Made by a program: the position numbers and the translations under genes. Of a stretch of 64,000 bases of DNA, positions 43,212 through 52,473 are shown in pieces. Below the pieces are notes generated by a model. It saw nothing but the letters and a program-made list of their open reading frames with translations. It was not told where the DNA came from and did not search any database. The first letter of the stretch is position 1; each line of letters opens with the position of its first letter. Source of the DNA: Microlunatus soli (GTDB lineage Bacteria; Actinomycetota; Actinomycetes; Propionibacteriales; Propionibacteriaceae); assembly GCF_900105385.1 (NCBI RefSeq), contig NZ_LT629772.1:2480001-2544000 (forward strand), given 5' to 3'.

Positions 43212-44243
43212 ATGACGATGACGCAGCAGCCCCCGCAACGCCGAGTGCGGATGATCGACGTGGCCGAGTCGCTCGGCGTTTCCAGGGCTACCGTCTCGCT
43301 CGCAATGCGGCGCAGCCCCTTGTTGACCGCGGCGACCCGTGATCAGGTCCTCGCCGAGGCCGATCGACTGGGCTACGTGTACAACCAGACGGCGGCGAGC
43401 CTGCGGACCCAGCGGACGAACATGGTGGCGCTGGTGATGCCGGATGTCGTCAATCCGTTCGTCGCCGAGTTGTCGCTGGGCGCACAGGAGGCGCTGGCAG
43501 AACTCGGCTATTTCGTCATGATCACCAACACCAACGACGATCTGGCGACCCAGCGGTCGGTGTTGAAGTCGCTCGCCGAGCAGCGAGTCGCCGGCGTGAT
43601 CATCATCCCAGCGCTGCACTCAGACGGATCCGACCTGCACCCTGCGGGCGATCGATTGCCGACGCTGGTGCTCTACCGGAGCTTGCGCGATTCGACACTG
43701 CCCTCCGTCGGGACGGCCGACGACACGATCGGCAGTATCGGTGCCGGACATCTGATCGGTGATCATCAATGTCGCCGCGTCGGCTACTTCGGAGGCGAGC
43801 TGGCAGCGACCCCGCGCGTCGAGCGCGAGCGGAGTTTCCGCGCGGCGGCTACCGGAGCAGGGGTGGAGATCGACGAGAGCTGGACCGCGCCGTTGCCGGC
43901 CGACATGCGCAGCGCGCATCGAGTCGCCCGGCAGTTGCTGGCTGCCGGCCCGCCACCGGACGGCATCCTCTGTCACAGCGACCAAGTTGCCTATGGCCTG
44001 TTGAAGGCGATGGCCGAACACGGGTTGGACAGCACCCACTGCGCTGTGGTCGGCATCGACGACCTGCAGGCCTCGAGCATGTGGACCCCCTCGGTCTCCA
44101 GCGTCGCCGTCCACCCGGTCGATCTGGGACGGGTCAGCGGGCGGATCCTGCTGGACCTGTTGGGCGAGAGCGTCTCGGGCGACCGGACGGTGCCCCGACC
44201 GGTTCTGCACCGACGCTCGTCGTGTGGTTGTCGGGCCGACTGA
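43212..44243 (+). CDS. LacI-family regulator of the sulfatase cluster
   Basis: 343 residues from ATG 43212; GTG 43191 and ATG 43218 are alternatives. HTH: RMIDVAESLGVSRATVSLAM (about 12-31), then LGYVYNQTAASLRTQRTN. The sensor domain (about 58-340) has VALVMPDVVNPFVAELSLGA, GVIIIPALH and CAVVGIDDLQASSM. It ends in a Cys-containing tail (SSCGCRAD). As third gene of the MFS-sulfatase-LacI run it probably represses its own operon at the GATCGATC sites near 40412-40449, sensing a (sulfo)sugar. Confidence 0.92.
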   Translation: MTMTQQPPQRRVRMIDVAESLGVSRATVSLAMRRSPLLTAATRDQVLAEADRLGYVYNQTAASLRTQRTNMVALVMPDVVNPFVAELSLGAQEALAELGYFVMITNTNDDLATQRSVLKSLAEQRVAGVIIIPALHSDGSDLHPAGDRLPTLVLYRSLRDSTLPSVGTADDTIGSIGAGHLIGDHQCRRVGYFGGELAATPRVERERSFRAAATGAGVEIDESWTAPLPADMRSAHRVARQLLAAGPPPDGILCHSDQVAYGLLKAMAEHGLDSTHCAVVGIDDLQASSMWTPSVSSVAVHPVDLGRVSGRILLDLLGESVSGDRTVPRPVLHRRSSCGCRAD

Positions 44244-44264
44244 TGAGCGCAACGTTGTCCTGAG

Positions 44265-44291
44265 CCATCCGACGCGGCCGCGGTCGGGTGG
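44265..44291 (+). terminator. Hairpin after the LacI gene, possible terminator
   Basis: CCATCCGAC and GTCGGGTGG pair (one G-T wobble) around a GC-rich centre, GCGGCCGC. There is no T-tract, so it may be a weak or Rho-assisted terminator between the LacI gene and the aminotransferase. Confidence 0.4.
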
Positions 44292-44353
44292 ACGCCGGCC
44301 GTGGTGGGGCGGAAGATGGGACGCGTACACCCGCTACCGGCAGGAGGAACGCT

Positions 44354-45733
44354 GTGAATCCGACGTCGCCCGAGGAACTCCGAGCGCTGGCACGTAAGAA
44401 CCTCGTCCCGCACTTCACCCGAGCCGAGGCCTGGCGGTCGGCCGAACTGCCGGTGATCGACCACGGGGAGGGCTGCTACGTCTACGACGACGGTGGGCGG
44501 CGCTATCTGGACGGTCTGTCCGGGCTCTTCTGCGTCAACATCGGGCACGGCCGGACCGACATCGTCGCCGCGGCGATGAAGCAGATGGAGAAGCTGCCCT
44601 ACTGGCCCAACTGGGGAGCCGCGCACCCGTCCGCGATCGAGGCGGCCGCCAAGATCGCCGAGCTGACTCCGGGCGATCTCGACCGGATCTTCTTCTCCAA
44701 CTCCGGATCCGAGGCGGTGGAGTCGGCGATCAAGTTCAGCCGGCAGTACCACCGCAGCCAGGGGCAGCCGGAGCGAACCGTGATCATCGCCCGCGAGATG
44801 GCCTATCACGGCGTCACGATGGGTGCGCTGGCCCTCACCGGGATCCCTTGGTACAAAGAGCCTTTCACGCCGGTGATGCCCGACGTCCGGCACTTCCCGA
44901 ACACCTTGGGCGAGACGATCCCCGAGGGTGGCACAGCGGCTGATCTCCCGTCGATCGCAGCCCTGAAGTCGATCATCGACGAGGTCGGCGGGGACAAGGT
45001 GGCGGCGATCTTCGCCGAACCTGTCCAGAATTCCCAAGGCGCCCTGGTCCCGCCTGACGGCTATTGGCAGGAACTCCGGGCGATCTGCGATCAGCACGGC
45101 ATCCTGCTGGTTGCCGACGAGGTGATCTGCGGCTTCGGCCGGGTCGGAGACTGGTTCGGCACCGCACGCTTCGGCGTCGTACCGGACATGATCACCTTCG
45201 CCAAGGCGGCGACGTCGGGGTATGCCCCGTTGGGCGGGATGGCGATCCGTACGCCGTTGGTCGAGGCGCTCTGGGATTCCCCGGACGGCGGATCCTTCTT
45301 CCACGGCAACACCTGGGGCGGCCATCCGGTCGCCACCGCCGCGGCCGTGGCCAACATCGACGCCATGATCGAGATGAACGCGGTCGGCAACGTCCGCGAA
45401 CTGGAGTCGCACTTCCGGGCCGGCCTGGATCAGGTCCGCGATGCCCATCCGACGGTCGCCGACGTCCGCGGCACCGGCTACTTCTACGCCATCGAGTTCA
45501 CCGCCGACCGCGAGTCCGGCCGGTCACTCACCTCCGATCAGGCGCAACAGATCGTCCGCACGGTGCTGCCGACCGCCATGCGCGAGGCCGGTTTGCTCAC
45601 CCGCCCCGATGACCGTGGTGCCACCATGCTGATCCTGGCCCCGCCGTTGATCGCCGACAGCGCCGTCCTGGACGAGCTTGTCGGCCAGGTCGATCAACTG
45701 GCCACCGCAGTGGACGCCTTCGTCGGTTCCTGA
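44354..45733 (+). CDS. Class III aminotransferase (omega/beta-alanine:pyruvate type)
   Basis: 459 residues from GTG 44354 (AGGAGG 6 bases upstream). Fold-type I PLP enzyme: FFSNSGSEAVESAIKFSRQY binds the phosphate, MAYHGVTMGALALTG stacks on the ring, D255 in LLVADEVICGFGRVG contacts the pyridine nitrogen, and K284 in TFAKAATSGYAPLGG forms the Schiff base. It moves an amino group from an omega-amino acid, diamine or similar donor to a keto acid. It is convergent with the GntR gene (9 bases between stops), which may or may not regulate it. Confidence 0.9.
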   Translation: MNPTSPEELRALARKNLVPHFTRAEAWRSAELPVIDHGEGCYVYDDGGRRYLDGLSGLFCVNIGHGRTDIVAAAMKQMEKLPYWPNWGAAHPSAIEAAAKIAELTPGDLDRIFFSNSGSEAVESAIKFSRQYHRSQGQPERTVIIAREMAYHGVTMGALALTGIPWYKEPFTPVMPDVRHFPNTLGETIPEGGTAADLPSIAALKSIIDEVGGDKVAAIFAEPVQNSQGALVPPDGYWQELRAICDQHGILLVADEVICGFGRVGDWFGTARFGVVPDMITFAKAATSGYAPLGGMAIRTPLVEALWDSPDGGSFFHGNTWGGHPVATAAAVANIDAMIEMNAVGNVRELESHFRAGLDQVRDAHPTVADVRGTGYFYAIEFTADRESGRSLTSDQAQQIVRTVLPTAMREAGLLTRPDDRGATMLILAPPLIADSAVLDELVGQVDQLATAVDAFVGS

Positions 45734-45742
45734 GCTCGTCGT

Positions 45743-46504
45743 TCAGGGGCGGGCGGTGAGCTGCAGCTGCCGGCGGAGTTCGGGTGAGGCCGACCGCAGC
45801 CACTGCTCCACCCCGAAGATGTGGGTGGTGACGGCGGCACTGACCACGGCCGGCATCCGGGCCCGCAGTGCCCGGACGATCGCCCGATGCTCGGCGGTGG
45901 TCCGGGCCAGCGCGTGCGCCTCGGTGCTGCCGCGCCACAGTCGGGCGCGTTGGATCGGGCCGGCGATGCTGTCCAACAGCGACGTCAGCACCGGATTGCC
46001 CGAACCGGCGACGATCATCTTGTGGAACTCCAGATCCGAGGCGACCAGTTCCTCGACGCTCGGATCCTCGCCGAGCCGGTCCAGATGGGCATCGAGCTCA
46101 TCGATCTCGGCGTCGGTCAGCCGGACACAGGCCATCTCGCTCGCGGCCGGCTCCAGGATCCTGCGGACCTCGAGGAAGTGCAGCACCTCGTCGTCGCGAT
46201 GGAAGTCCACGACGAAAGCCATCCCGCCGAGCAGCATCACCGAGTCCAGGCTGGCGACGTAGGTCCCGTCGCCTTGCCGGACGTCGAGCACGCCGAGCAT
46301 CGACAGCCCCTTGACGGCTTCGCGCAGCGAACTCCGGGACAGACCGAGCCGATCGGCGAAGTCCGCCTCCCGTGGCAGCCGCTGCCCCGGAGCCAGCTCG
46401 CCGCTGATGATCATCTGCTTGATCTTCTGGACCGCGACATCGGTCAGGGCAGGCGAGCCGTCGACCCTCGGCTTTCGCATCGTTGAGACCGCCACTTCTT
46501 CCAT
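45743..46504 (-). CDS. GntR-family regulator, FadR/FCD subfamily
   Basis: 253 residues from ATG 46504 (or ATG 46480); the frame is open further upstream without support. The winged helix (about 20-85) has VQKIKQMIISGELAPGQRLP and LGLSRSSLREAVKGLSMLG. The FCD domain (about 105-235) has metal-site residues in LEVRRILEPAAS, D in SDLEFHKMI and H in EHRAIVRAL/THIFG. The family usually senses organic acids or sugar acids. It is divergent from the oligosaccharide importer at 46737, the most likely target, with a GACCA-A-TGGTC site between. Confidence 0.92.
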   Translation of the reverse strand: MEEVAVSTMRKPRVDGSPALTDVAVQKIKQMIISGELAPGQRLPREADFADRLGLSRSSLREAVKGLSMLGVLDVRQGDGTYVASLDSVMLLGGMAFVVDFHRDDEVLHFLEVRRILEPAASEMACVRLTDAEIDELDAHLDRLGEDPSVEELVASDLEFHKMIVAGSGNPVLTSLLDSIAGPIQRARLWRGSTEAHALARTTAEHRAIVRALRARMPAVVSAAVTTHIFGVEQWLRSASPELRRQLQLTARP

Positions 46505-46534
46505 CGGCGCCAGCAGCACGGCCACAAGACATCC

Positions 46535-46545
46535 GACCAATGGTC
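46535..46545. promoter_or_regulatory. GntR-type operator candidate
   Basis: GACCA-A-TGGTC is an inverted repeat of the TGGT/ACCA type bound by FadR/FCD regulators. It lies 31 bases upstream of the GntR start and about 190 upstream of the divergent solute-binding-protein gene. Confidence 0.5.
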
Positions 46546-46736
46546 CGACGATACTGACAGCCATCAGAGGACTTGTCCAGCCTTGGGATACTTCGATGCC
46601 ATGCGCGCGCAGAAAATCGGATGTATCGCTTGCGCTCCTCAGCAAATCATCCGATCATTGTGCCTGGGATTGGTCGCCCCAGTCGCAGTGGTGCCTGGCG
46701 TGCGTCGTGCCGATTGCCTCAAGGAGGAGGAACGAG

Positions 46737-48497
46737 ATGACAGGAAGATCCAACGAGAAGCTGCGGCTGTCCCGGCGCGCGCTGCTCGCTGCTGGTGCGG
46801 CTGGTGCGGCCGCCTTCGGTACGCCGCTGCTCGCGGGCTGCGACTCCTCCGGCGGCGGTTCCGGACCCAAGGGATCGAAGCCGACGATTCCGCCGATGGA
46901 ACTGGGCCCGGAGGTCAAGGGGCCGGTTTTCAAGTCCGGCTACGTCGGGCCGCGGGCCCGGGAGAAGAAGCCGTTCGGTGACGGCAAGAAGACCTTCCGG
47001 ATCGTCGTGCCGCAGGACTCGCAGACCGTCGGCGACTGGAACAAGAACAAGACCACGGCGTGGTTCGAGGAGCGAACCGGAGTCAAGGTCAAGTTCGAGG
47101 CAGTGTTGATCACCAACCCCAACGGTGGCGACGACATGACCAAGATCAACGCGATGCTGTCCGGCGGCGACCTGCCGGACGCGTTCATGGGCGTCCCCTT
47201 CACCACCGCGCAGGTCTCGCTCTATGGTCAGCAGGGCCTCTTCCAGCCACTGGACGATCTGATCGCGACGTACGCACCGGAGACCCGGCAGGCGATGAAG
47301 GACTATCCGGACCTGCGCGCTCTGAAGGCCAGCAACGACGGCAAGCTGTATCAGATGCCGGGCGTCAACGACTGCTACCACTGCCGCAGCAGCAACGGCC
47401 GAGCCTGGATCAGCCAGACCTACCTGGACAAGGTCGGCGCGAAGATGCCGACCACCACCGAAGAGCTGCGCCAGGTGCTGCTGGAGTTCAAGGGCAAGAA
47501 CCCGTCGGGCAAGAGTGGCTTCGTGCCGTTCGCCTCGGGTGTCAACAACGCTCTGGATCCGTTCTTCATGCAGCCGTTCCTGTACACCCCGGGTGGTGAC
47601 CAGAACGGCGGCTGGATGCGGCTGAACAACGGCAAGGTCGAGTTCACCCCGAATCTGCCCGAGTGGCGCGAGGCACTGAAGTATCTGCGTCAGCTCGGCG
47701 ACGACGGTGTACTCACCGCACAGAACTTCTCGATGAGCGACACCGAGCTGCAGACCGCCGGCAACAAGGGCATGATCGGCTTTGCTCGCGCCTACTGGTG
47801 GGGATCCTTCTTCAACCCGGTCACCCTCGAGAAGGATGCGCCGTGGCGTGACTACGTGGCGGTTCCGCCGCTGAAGGGCCCGAACGGCAATCAGGTCGCT
47901 CAGTGGGACTACTACGGCTTCAGCACTAACGGGCTGCAGATCACCAGCGCTTGCAAGAATCCCGAGATCCTCGTCCAGTGGTCGGACTATCAGATGGACC
48001 TGGAGTCGATCATGTGGATGTACGACGGCATCAAGGACAAGAACTGGTTCTGGGCCAAAGAAGGCGCCGACGGGATCGACGGTGGGCAGGCGCTGTTCCG
48101 CGACGTCCAATGGCCGGCCCCGGAGGGCCAGTCCTGGAATCAGTACGCGACGATGTACCGCTCGCTGGACTTCCGCGGAGGGCAGCAGGTCAACCCCAAG
48201 GAGCCGACGTATGAAAAGGGTCTCTACGACGCCGGCCGACTCTACGAACCGTTTGCCCAGAAGAAGGAGATGCAGCTTCCGCCGGTGATCATCCCCGACG
48301 AGAGCGCGGCCCAAGTGGCCGATACCGCGACCTCGATCCAGCAGCAGGTCAAGCAGGGGCTGTCCCAGTTCGCGCTGGGCAAGAAGGACATCAACAAGGA
48401 TGCCGACTGGCAGGGCTACGTCGATGCGTTCAAATCCATGGATCTCCAGGGCTACCTGGACATCTACCAGAAGGCCTACGACTCCAGGCCGAAGTGA
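46737..48497 (+). CDS. Extracellular solute-binding lipoprotein (LplA/LipO-like, sugar ABC importer)
   Basis: 586 residues from ATG 46737 with a strong GGAGGAGG. The signal LRLSRRALLAAGAAGAAAFG has a twin-arginine pair and a lipobox LAGC (Cys about 35), so it may be exported folded through Tat and then lipidated. The mature domain is a large cluster B binding protein (FEERTGVKVKFEAVLITNP, MLSGGDLPDAFMGVPF). Its size fits the LplA/YtcQ group that captures complex oligosaccharides such as pectin or arabinan fragments. It is first of three importer genes; no ATPase is local, so a shared MsiK-type ATPase is likely. Confidence 0.9.
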   Translation: MTGRSNEKLRLSRRALLAAGAAGAAAFGTPLLAGCDSSGGGSGPKGSKPTIPPMELGPEVKGPVFKSGYVGPRAREKKPFGDGKKTFRIVVPQDSQTVGDWNKNKTTAWFEERTGVKVKFEAVLITNPNGGDDMTKINAMLSGGDLPDAFMGVPFTTAQVSLYGQQGLFQPLDDLIATYAPETRQAMKDYPDLRALKASNDGKLYQMPGVNDCYHCRSSNGRAWISQTYLDKVGAKMPTTTEELRQVLLEFKGKNPSGKSGFVPFASGVNNALDPFFMQPFLYTPGGDQNGGWMRLNNGKVEFTPNLPEWREALKYLRQLGDDGVLTAQNFSMSDTELQTAGNKGMIGFARAYWWGSFFNPVTLEKDAPWRDYVAVPPLKGPNGNQVAQWDYYGFSTNGLQITSACKNPEILVQWSDYQMDLESIMWMYDGIKDKNWFWAKEGADGIDGGQALFRDVQWPAPEGQSWNQYATMYRSLDFRGGQQVNPKEPTYEKGLYDAGRLYEPFAQKKEMQLPPVIIPDESAAQVADTATSIQQQVKQGLSQFALGKKDINKDADWQGYVDAFKSMDLQGYLDIYQKAYDSRPK

Positions 48498-48499
48498 TC

Positions 48500-49390
48500 A
48501 TGAGGATCAAGGAACCCAAGGGCGACCGGGCCTACTACATCGTCAACTACTGCGTGTTGATCGTCTTCACGCTGATGGTGCTGTACCCGCTCGTCTACGT
48601 CCTGAGTGCGTCCTTCTCCAGCGCCGGCGCGATCGCCAACAACGAGGTGGTGCTCTGGCCCGTCGGCGTCACGGCGGATGCGTACAAGACGATCCTGGAG
48701 TCGCCGAACCTGGTGATCGGCTTTGCCAACTCCGTGCTGTACACGGTGGCCGGTGCACTGATCGGGACGGCGCTGACCCTGCTGGCCGGCTACGCGACGT
48801 CCCGGGACGATCTGCCGTTCCGTCGGTTACTGACCTTCTTCTTCCTGATCCCGGCGCTGTTCGCCGGCGGAATCGTGCCGACCTACATCGTGGTCCAGCA
48901 GCTCGGGCTGCTGGACACCCGGTGGGCGATCATCCTGCCCGGCGCGATGAGCGTGTTCAACGTGATCATCACCCGCACGTTCTACCAGATGAACGTGCCC
49001 AACGAGGTGTTGGAGGCGGCCAAGGTCGACGGCGCCAACGACTTCCGCTTCTTCTTCCGAATCGCACTGCCGCTGAGCAAGCCGATCATCGCGGTCAACC
49101 TGCTCTTCTACGGCATCACTCAGTGGAACGGCTGGTTCAACGCCTTCCTCTACACCACCGATCCGGGACTGCAGCCGTTGCAGCTGGTGCTGCGGGAGCT
49201 GTTGAGCCAGAGCGCGATCAACCCGTCCATGATCGGCAGCGGTGACGTCGCCGAGTTGCTCCGTCGCAAGGAACTCTTCGACAAGCTGAAGTACGCGATG
49301 ATCGTCGTCGCGATGATCCCGCCGCTGATCGCCTACCCGTTCGTCCAGAAGCACTTCGTCAAGGGCGCGCTGATTGGATCCGTCAAATGA
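48500..49390 (+). CDS. Sugar ABC permease (LplC/YtcP-like)
   Basis: 296 residues from ATG 48500; GTG 48494, overlapping the previous stop, is an alternative. Six TM segments: VLIVFTLMVLYPLVYVLSAS, SVLYTVAGALIGTALTLLAG, LTFFFLIPALFAGGIVPTYI and others. The coupling loop is NEVLEAAKVDGANDFRFFFR (EAA motif). It pairs with the permease encoded next. The gene order (C-type before B-type permease) is reversed from the commonest arrangement. It overlaps the next gene by 4 bases (ATGA). Confidence 0.92.
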   Translation: MRIKEPKGDRAYYIVNYCVLIVFTLMVLYPLVYVLSASFSSAGAIANNEVVLWPVGVTADAYKTILESPNLVIGFANSVLYTVAGALIGTALTLLAGYATSRDDLPFRRLLTFFFLIPALFAGGIVPTYIVVQQLGLLDTRWAIILPGAMSVFNVIITRTFYQMNVPNEVLEAAKVDGANDFRFFFRIALPLSKPIIAVNLLFYGITQWNGWFNAFLYTTDPGLQPLQLVLRELLSQSAINPSMIGSGDVAELLRRKELFDKLKYAMIVVAMIPPLIAYPFVQKHFVKGALIGSVK

Positions 49391-50382
49391 CCACGACGTC
49401 CGTCGCCGAGCGCGACGCCTCGCCGAAGCACAAGCAGCGGCGCCGGCAGCCGACACGTCCGGATCAGGTCCGCAAGGCGCCCTTGCTGCGTCGGATGGGC
49501 CGGGCCTGGCAACTGTACGTGCTGCTGATCCCTCCGGTGGTGTTCTCGATCGTCTTCCTGTACTGGCCGATGTACGGCCTGCAGCTGGCGTTCAAGAACT
49601 ACAACATCATGGAGGGCATCAACGGCAGCCCTTGGGTCGGCATGCAGTACGTGACGCAGTTCTTCCACAGCCATCTGTTCTGGCCGGTGATCAAGAACAC
49701 CCTGGTGCTCAACATCTACGCGCTGCTCGCACTCTTCCCGTTGCCGATCCTGCTGGCGTTGCTGCTCAACTCGCTGCGCAACCAGCGCTTCAAGAAGACC
49801 GTGCAGTTGATCACGTACGCGCCGTACTTCATCTCCACGGTGGTGCTCGTCGGCATCATCCTGATGCTGTTCTCGCCGACCACCGGCGTGGTCAACCGGC
49901 CGATCGCGGCCCTGTTCGGGTCACCGGTGGACTTCCTGAGTGAGGGATTGTTCCGACACACCTACGTCTGGTCCGGCGCTTGGCAGACCCTCGGCTATTC
50001 GGCGATCATCTTCCTGGCCGCGCTGGCCGGTGTCGATCCGCAGCTGCACGAGGCGGCCCGGGTCGACGGTGCGAGCATCCTGCGCCGGATCTGGCACATC
50101 GACCTGCCCAGCATCCTGCCGGTCACGGTGACGCTGTTGATCTTGAACATGGGACAGATGCTGAGTGTCGGCTTCGAGAAGGTGTTGCTGATGCAGAACC
50201 CCAACAACCTGTCGGTGTCACAGGTGTTGGACACCTATTCGTTCCAGATCGCCTTCCAGTCCCAGATCCCGCAATACTCCTATGCCACGGCCATCGCCCT
50301 GTTCAAGGCCGTGATCTCGCTGATCCTCATCCTGCTGGCCAACTGGCTGGCTCGACGGGTGGCGAAGCAGGGACTGTTCTGA
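49387..50382 (+). CDS. Sugar ABC permease (LplB-like)
   Basis: 331 residues. A basic N-terminal tail of 35 residues (KHKQRRRQPTRP) precedes six TM segments (LYVLLIPPVVFSIVFLYWPM first, the LplB/YteP signature). The EAA loop is PQLHEAARVDGASILRRIWH. It forms the heterodimeric pore with the 48500 gene product for import of an oligosaccharide bound by the 46737 lipoprotein. The operon probably ends here or continues into the Nudix gene 18 bases on. Confidence 0.93.
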   Translation: MTTTSVAERDASPKHKQRRRQPTRPDQVRKAPLLRRMGRAWQLYVLLIPPVVFSIVFLYWPMYGLQLAFKNYNIMEGINGSPWVGMQYVTQFFHSHLFWPVIKNTLVLNIYALLALFPLPILLALLLNSLRNQRFKKTVQLITYAPYFISTVVLVGIILMLFSPTTGVVNRPIAALFGSPVDFLSEGLFRHTYVWSGAWQTLGYSAIIFLAALAGVDPQLHEAARVDGASILRRIWHIDLPSILPVTVTLLILNMGQMLSVGFEKVLLMQNPNNLSVSQVLDTYSFQIAFQSQIPQYSYATAIALFKAVISLILILLANWLARRVAKQGLF

Positions 50383-50400
50383 GCGTGAGAACCTGGAGGC

Positions 50401-50871
50401 ATGCTCAACCGTAGGGAGTTCCTGGCCACCCTGCCGCGGCGCCGGCTCGCCGCCGGTGCGATCATCCGAGACCGGTCCGATCGGGTCTGCCTGGTCGAGC
50501 CGACCTATCGGGAGCACTGGCTGCTGCCGGGCGGAACCGTCGAGGCCGACGAATCACCCCGCAGCGGCTGCGCCCGGGAGGTCCTCGAGGAGCTCGGCCT
50601 CGATCTGACCATCGGGGCCATGCTCTGCATGGAGTGGGTGGCACCGGACGGCACCGACGATCCGCACGGAGCGTTGATGTTCTGCTACGACGGCGGTGTC
50701 CTCGACGAGTCGGTGATCGCGTCGATCGTCACGCCGCCGGACGAGCTGCACGGCTACCGGTTCGTCCCGGTGGCCGAGTTGGGCACCTACACCAATCAAC
50801 GCAACCGGCGCCGGATCGAGGCCGCGGTCGCCGCGATCGGCGGACCGGTCGCCGAACTGGAACCGGCATGA
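50401..50871 (+). CDS. Nudix hydrolase
   Basis: 156 residues; the ATG at 50401 follows CTGGAGG. The Nudix box GGTVEADESPRSGCAREVLEEL (about 45-66) has all consensus residues (G-x5-E-x7-R-E-x2-E-E), binding Mg. It hydrolyses a nucleoside diphosphate linked to another moiety; the substrate is not evident. It stands 18 bases after the sugar permease, but functional linkage is doubtful. It is followed 34 bases on by the YigZ-like gene. Confidence 0.9.
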   Translation: MLNRREFLATLPRRRLAAGAIIRDRSDRVCLVEPTYREHWLLPGGTVEADESPRSGCAREVLEELGLDLTIGAMLCMEWVAPDGTDDPHGALMFCYDGGVLDESVIASIVTPPDELHGYRFVPVAELGTYTNQRNRRRIEAAVAAIGGPVAELEPA

Positions 50872-50905
50872 TCATCGTGGTCCGCCGAGCAGTCACCGGT
50901 CGACC

Positions 50906-51532
50906 GTGATCACCGGCTACACCACGATCGGCGCGGCCGTCGAGGCCGAAATCGAGGATCGCCGGTCCCGCTTCATCTGCCGGCTCGCCCCGGTCACGGA
51001 CGAGGACGCGGCCCGGTCGGTGATCACAGCCGTCCGAGCCGAGCACTGGGACGCACGACACCACTGCACGGCATTCGTCCTCGGCCCGGACCGGTCGACC
51101 CGACGCAGCAACGACGACGGCGAGCCGGCCGGGACCGCCGGTGCACCGATGCTGCAGACGCTCGAGGGCGCCGACATCACCGACGTGGTCGCGGTGGTGA
51201 CCCGCTACTTCGGCGGCACCCTGCTCGGGTCGGGTGGACTGATCAGGGCGTACGGGTCGGCGACCCGCGCGGCCATCGACCGGGCAACCCTGCGGCACTT
51301 CACGATCGGGGAACTCCTGGAGATCACCGCCGACCATGCGACCGCACCACGTTTGGACAATGATCTGCGGGAACGTGGTGTCGAGATCCTCGGGATCGAG
51401 TACGGCGCCCGGGTCACGCTGCGGATCGCCGTGTCCGCCGGTGAGCTGGACCCGGTGCGGTCGGCGATCGCCACCGTGAGCCACGGCGATGCCGTGGTCC
51501 GGTCGATCGGCACGGCCTGGCGCCCGGACTGA
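50906..51532 (+). CDS. YigZ/IMPACT-family protein
   Basis: 208 residues from GTG 50906. The UPF0029/IMPACT N-terminal domain is clear: EIEDRRSRFICRLAPVTDED, HHCTAFVLG, DDGEPAGTAGAPML and VVAVVTRYFGGTLLGSGGLI. A ferredoxin-like C-terminal DUF1949 domain follows (about 140-205). The eukaryotic relative IMPACT modulates translation control through GCN1; the bacterial role is uncertain, perhaps ribosome- or RNA-related. It is a conserved single gene with no functional clue from its neighbours. Confidence 0.9.
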   Translation: MITGYTTIGAAVEAEIEDRRSRFICRLAPVTDEDAARSVITAVRAEHWDARHHCTAFVLGPDRSTRRSNDDGEPAGTAGAPMLQTLEGADITDVVAVVTRYFGGTLLGSGGLIRAYGSATRAAIDRATLRHFTIGELLEITADHATAPRLDNDLRERGVEILGIEYGARVTLRIAVSAGELDPVRSAIATVSHGDAVVRSIGTAWRPD

Positions 51533-51570
51533 TATCCGGCATCGCGGCCGACCCTGGGACGGCCCGACGG

Positions 51571-52404
51571 CTACCAGTCGTCGACACCGAAGAGTTTGCG
51601 GCCCAGGTCGCCCATCGCCGCCAGTTGATCATCGTCGTAGCTGTTCGGTGCCGGCTTGGCGCCGGCGCCCCAGGTCTGGTCCTCACGCACCCAACGAACG
51701 AAGTAGGCGACCCGGGCAGTGGAGTTGCGGTTGTGCGATGCGCCGTGCGGCATCAGGTGGTGCAGCAGGGCGAAGTCACCGGCCTCGCCGGTGATCTCGA
51801 CACTCGTCAGGTGTTCGATCTGCTTCCAGTCCTGATGCAGATGCCGGCCACCCGATCCTGCTGCCCGGGCCTCGGCTTCGACGATCTTGTGACCCCCGGG
51901 CACCACATGGATGCCTCCGCCTCCTGCCTCGACGTCGGTCAGGTAGTAGCAGCCGCCGACCTGGAGCTCTTGCTGGTCGAAGGTGAAGTCGTCGGCGGAG
52001 GTCGGTACCGACGCGTCGAGATGCAGGGTCTGACTCAACGGCCGGTCGGTGTGCGCGTCGTTGCGGATCGTGATCCCCACCGACCCGTCCATCACCCGCA
52101 GACGGGTCGAGCCGAGCAGTTGGCTGGCGGCGCCGTACAGCTTGTCGTTGGTCATCAACGGCAGCAGGTCCGGGGTGTCGAAGGTCTGCCGCCCCGGGCC
52201 GGCCATCGGCTTGATCCGGCCGTCGTAGGACCCCCAGACCGCGGGGATCTCCAGGCTCGGCGGCATCATCGACAGGATGGACTGTCGGTAGCTCTCGGCG
52301 TCCTCGGCGGACAGGGCGCCCTTGATGATCACGAAGCCTTGCTCGTCGAATTCGGCGAGCTGTTCATCGGTCAGGACGGGAGGAGACGACAGCGCTGAGG
52401 TCAT
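51571..52404 (-). CDS. Phytanoyl-CoA dioxygenase-family (PhyH) oxygenase
   Basis: 277 residues from ATG 52404. A cupin-fold Fe(II)/2-oxoglutarate oxygenase: the metal triad is probably H128 and D130 (TLHLDAS) plus H220 (LMPHGASHN), with R231 (STARVAYF) to bind 2-oxoglutarate. Family members hydroxylate lipids, antibiotics or osmolytes (e.g. ectoine). The local substrate is unknown. It is transcribed alone, convergent with the YigZ gene, and downstream of the DUF2461 gene by 69 bases. Confidence 0.88.
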   Translation of the reverse strand: MTSALSSPPVLTDEQLAEFDEQGFVIIKGALSAEDAESYRQSILSMMPPSLEIPAVWGSYDGRIKPMAGPGRQTFDTPDLLPLMTNDKLYGAASQLLGSTRLRVMDGSVGITIRNDAHTDRPLSQTLHLDASVPTSADDFTFDQQELQVGGCYYLTDVEAGGGGIHVVPGGHKIVEAEARAAGSGGRHLHQDWKQIEHLTSVEITGEAGDFALLHHLMPHGASHNRNSTARVAYFVRWVREDQTWGAGAKPAPNSYDDDQLAAMGDLGRKLFGVDDW

Positions 52405-52473
52405 GGAACTCGAGGTTATCGCTGCCCGACCATGATCATCAATAGCCGCGATCGGCAATACTCAGGCCGAACC

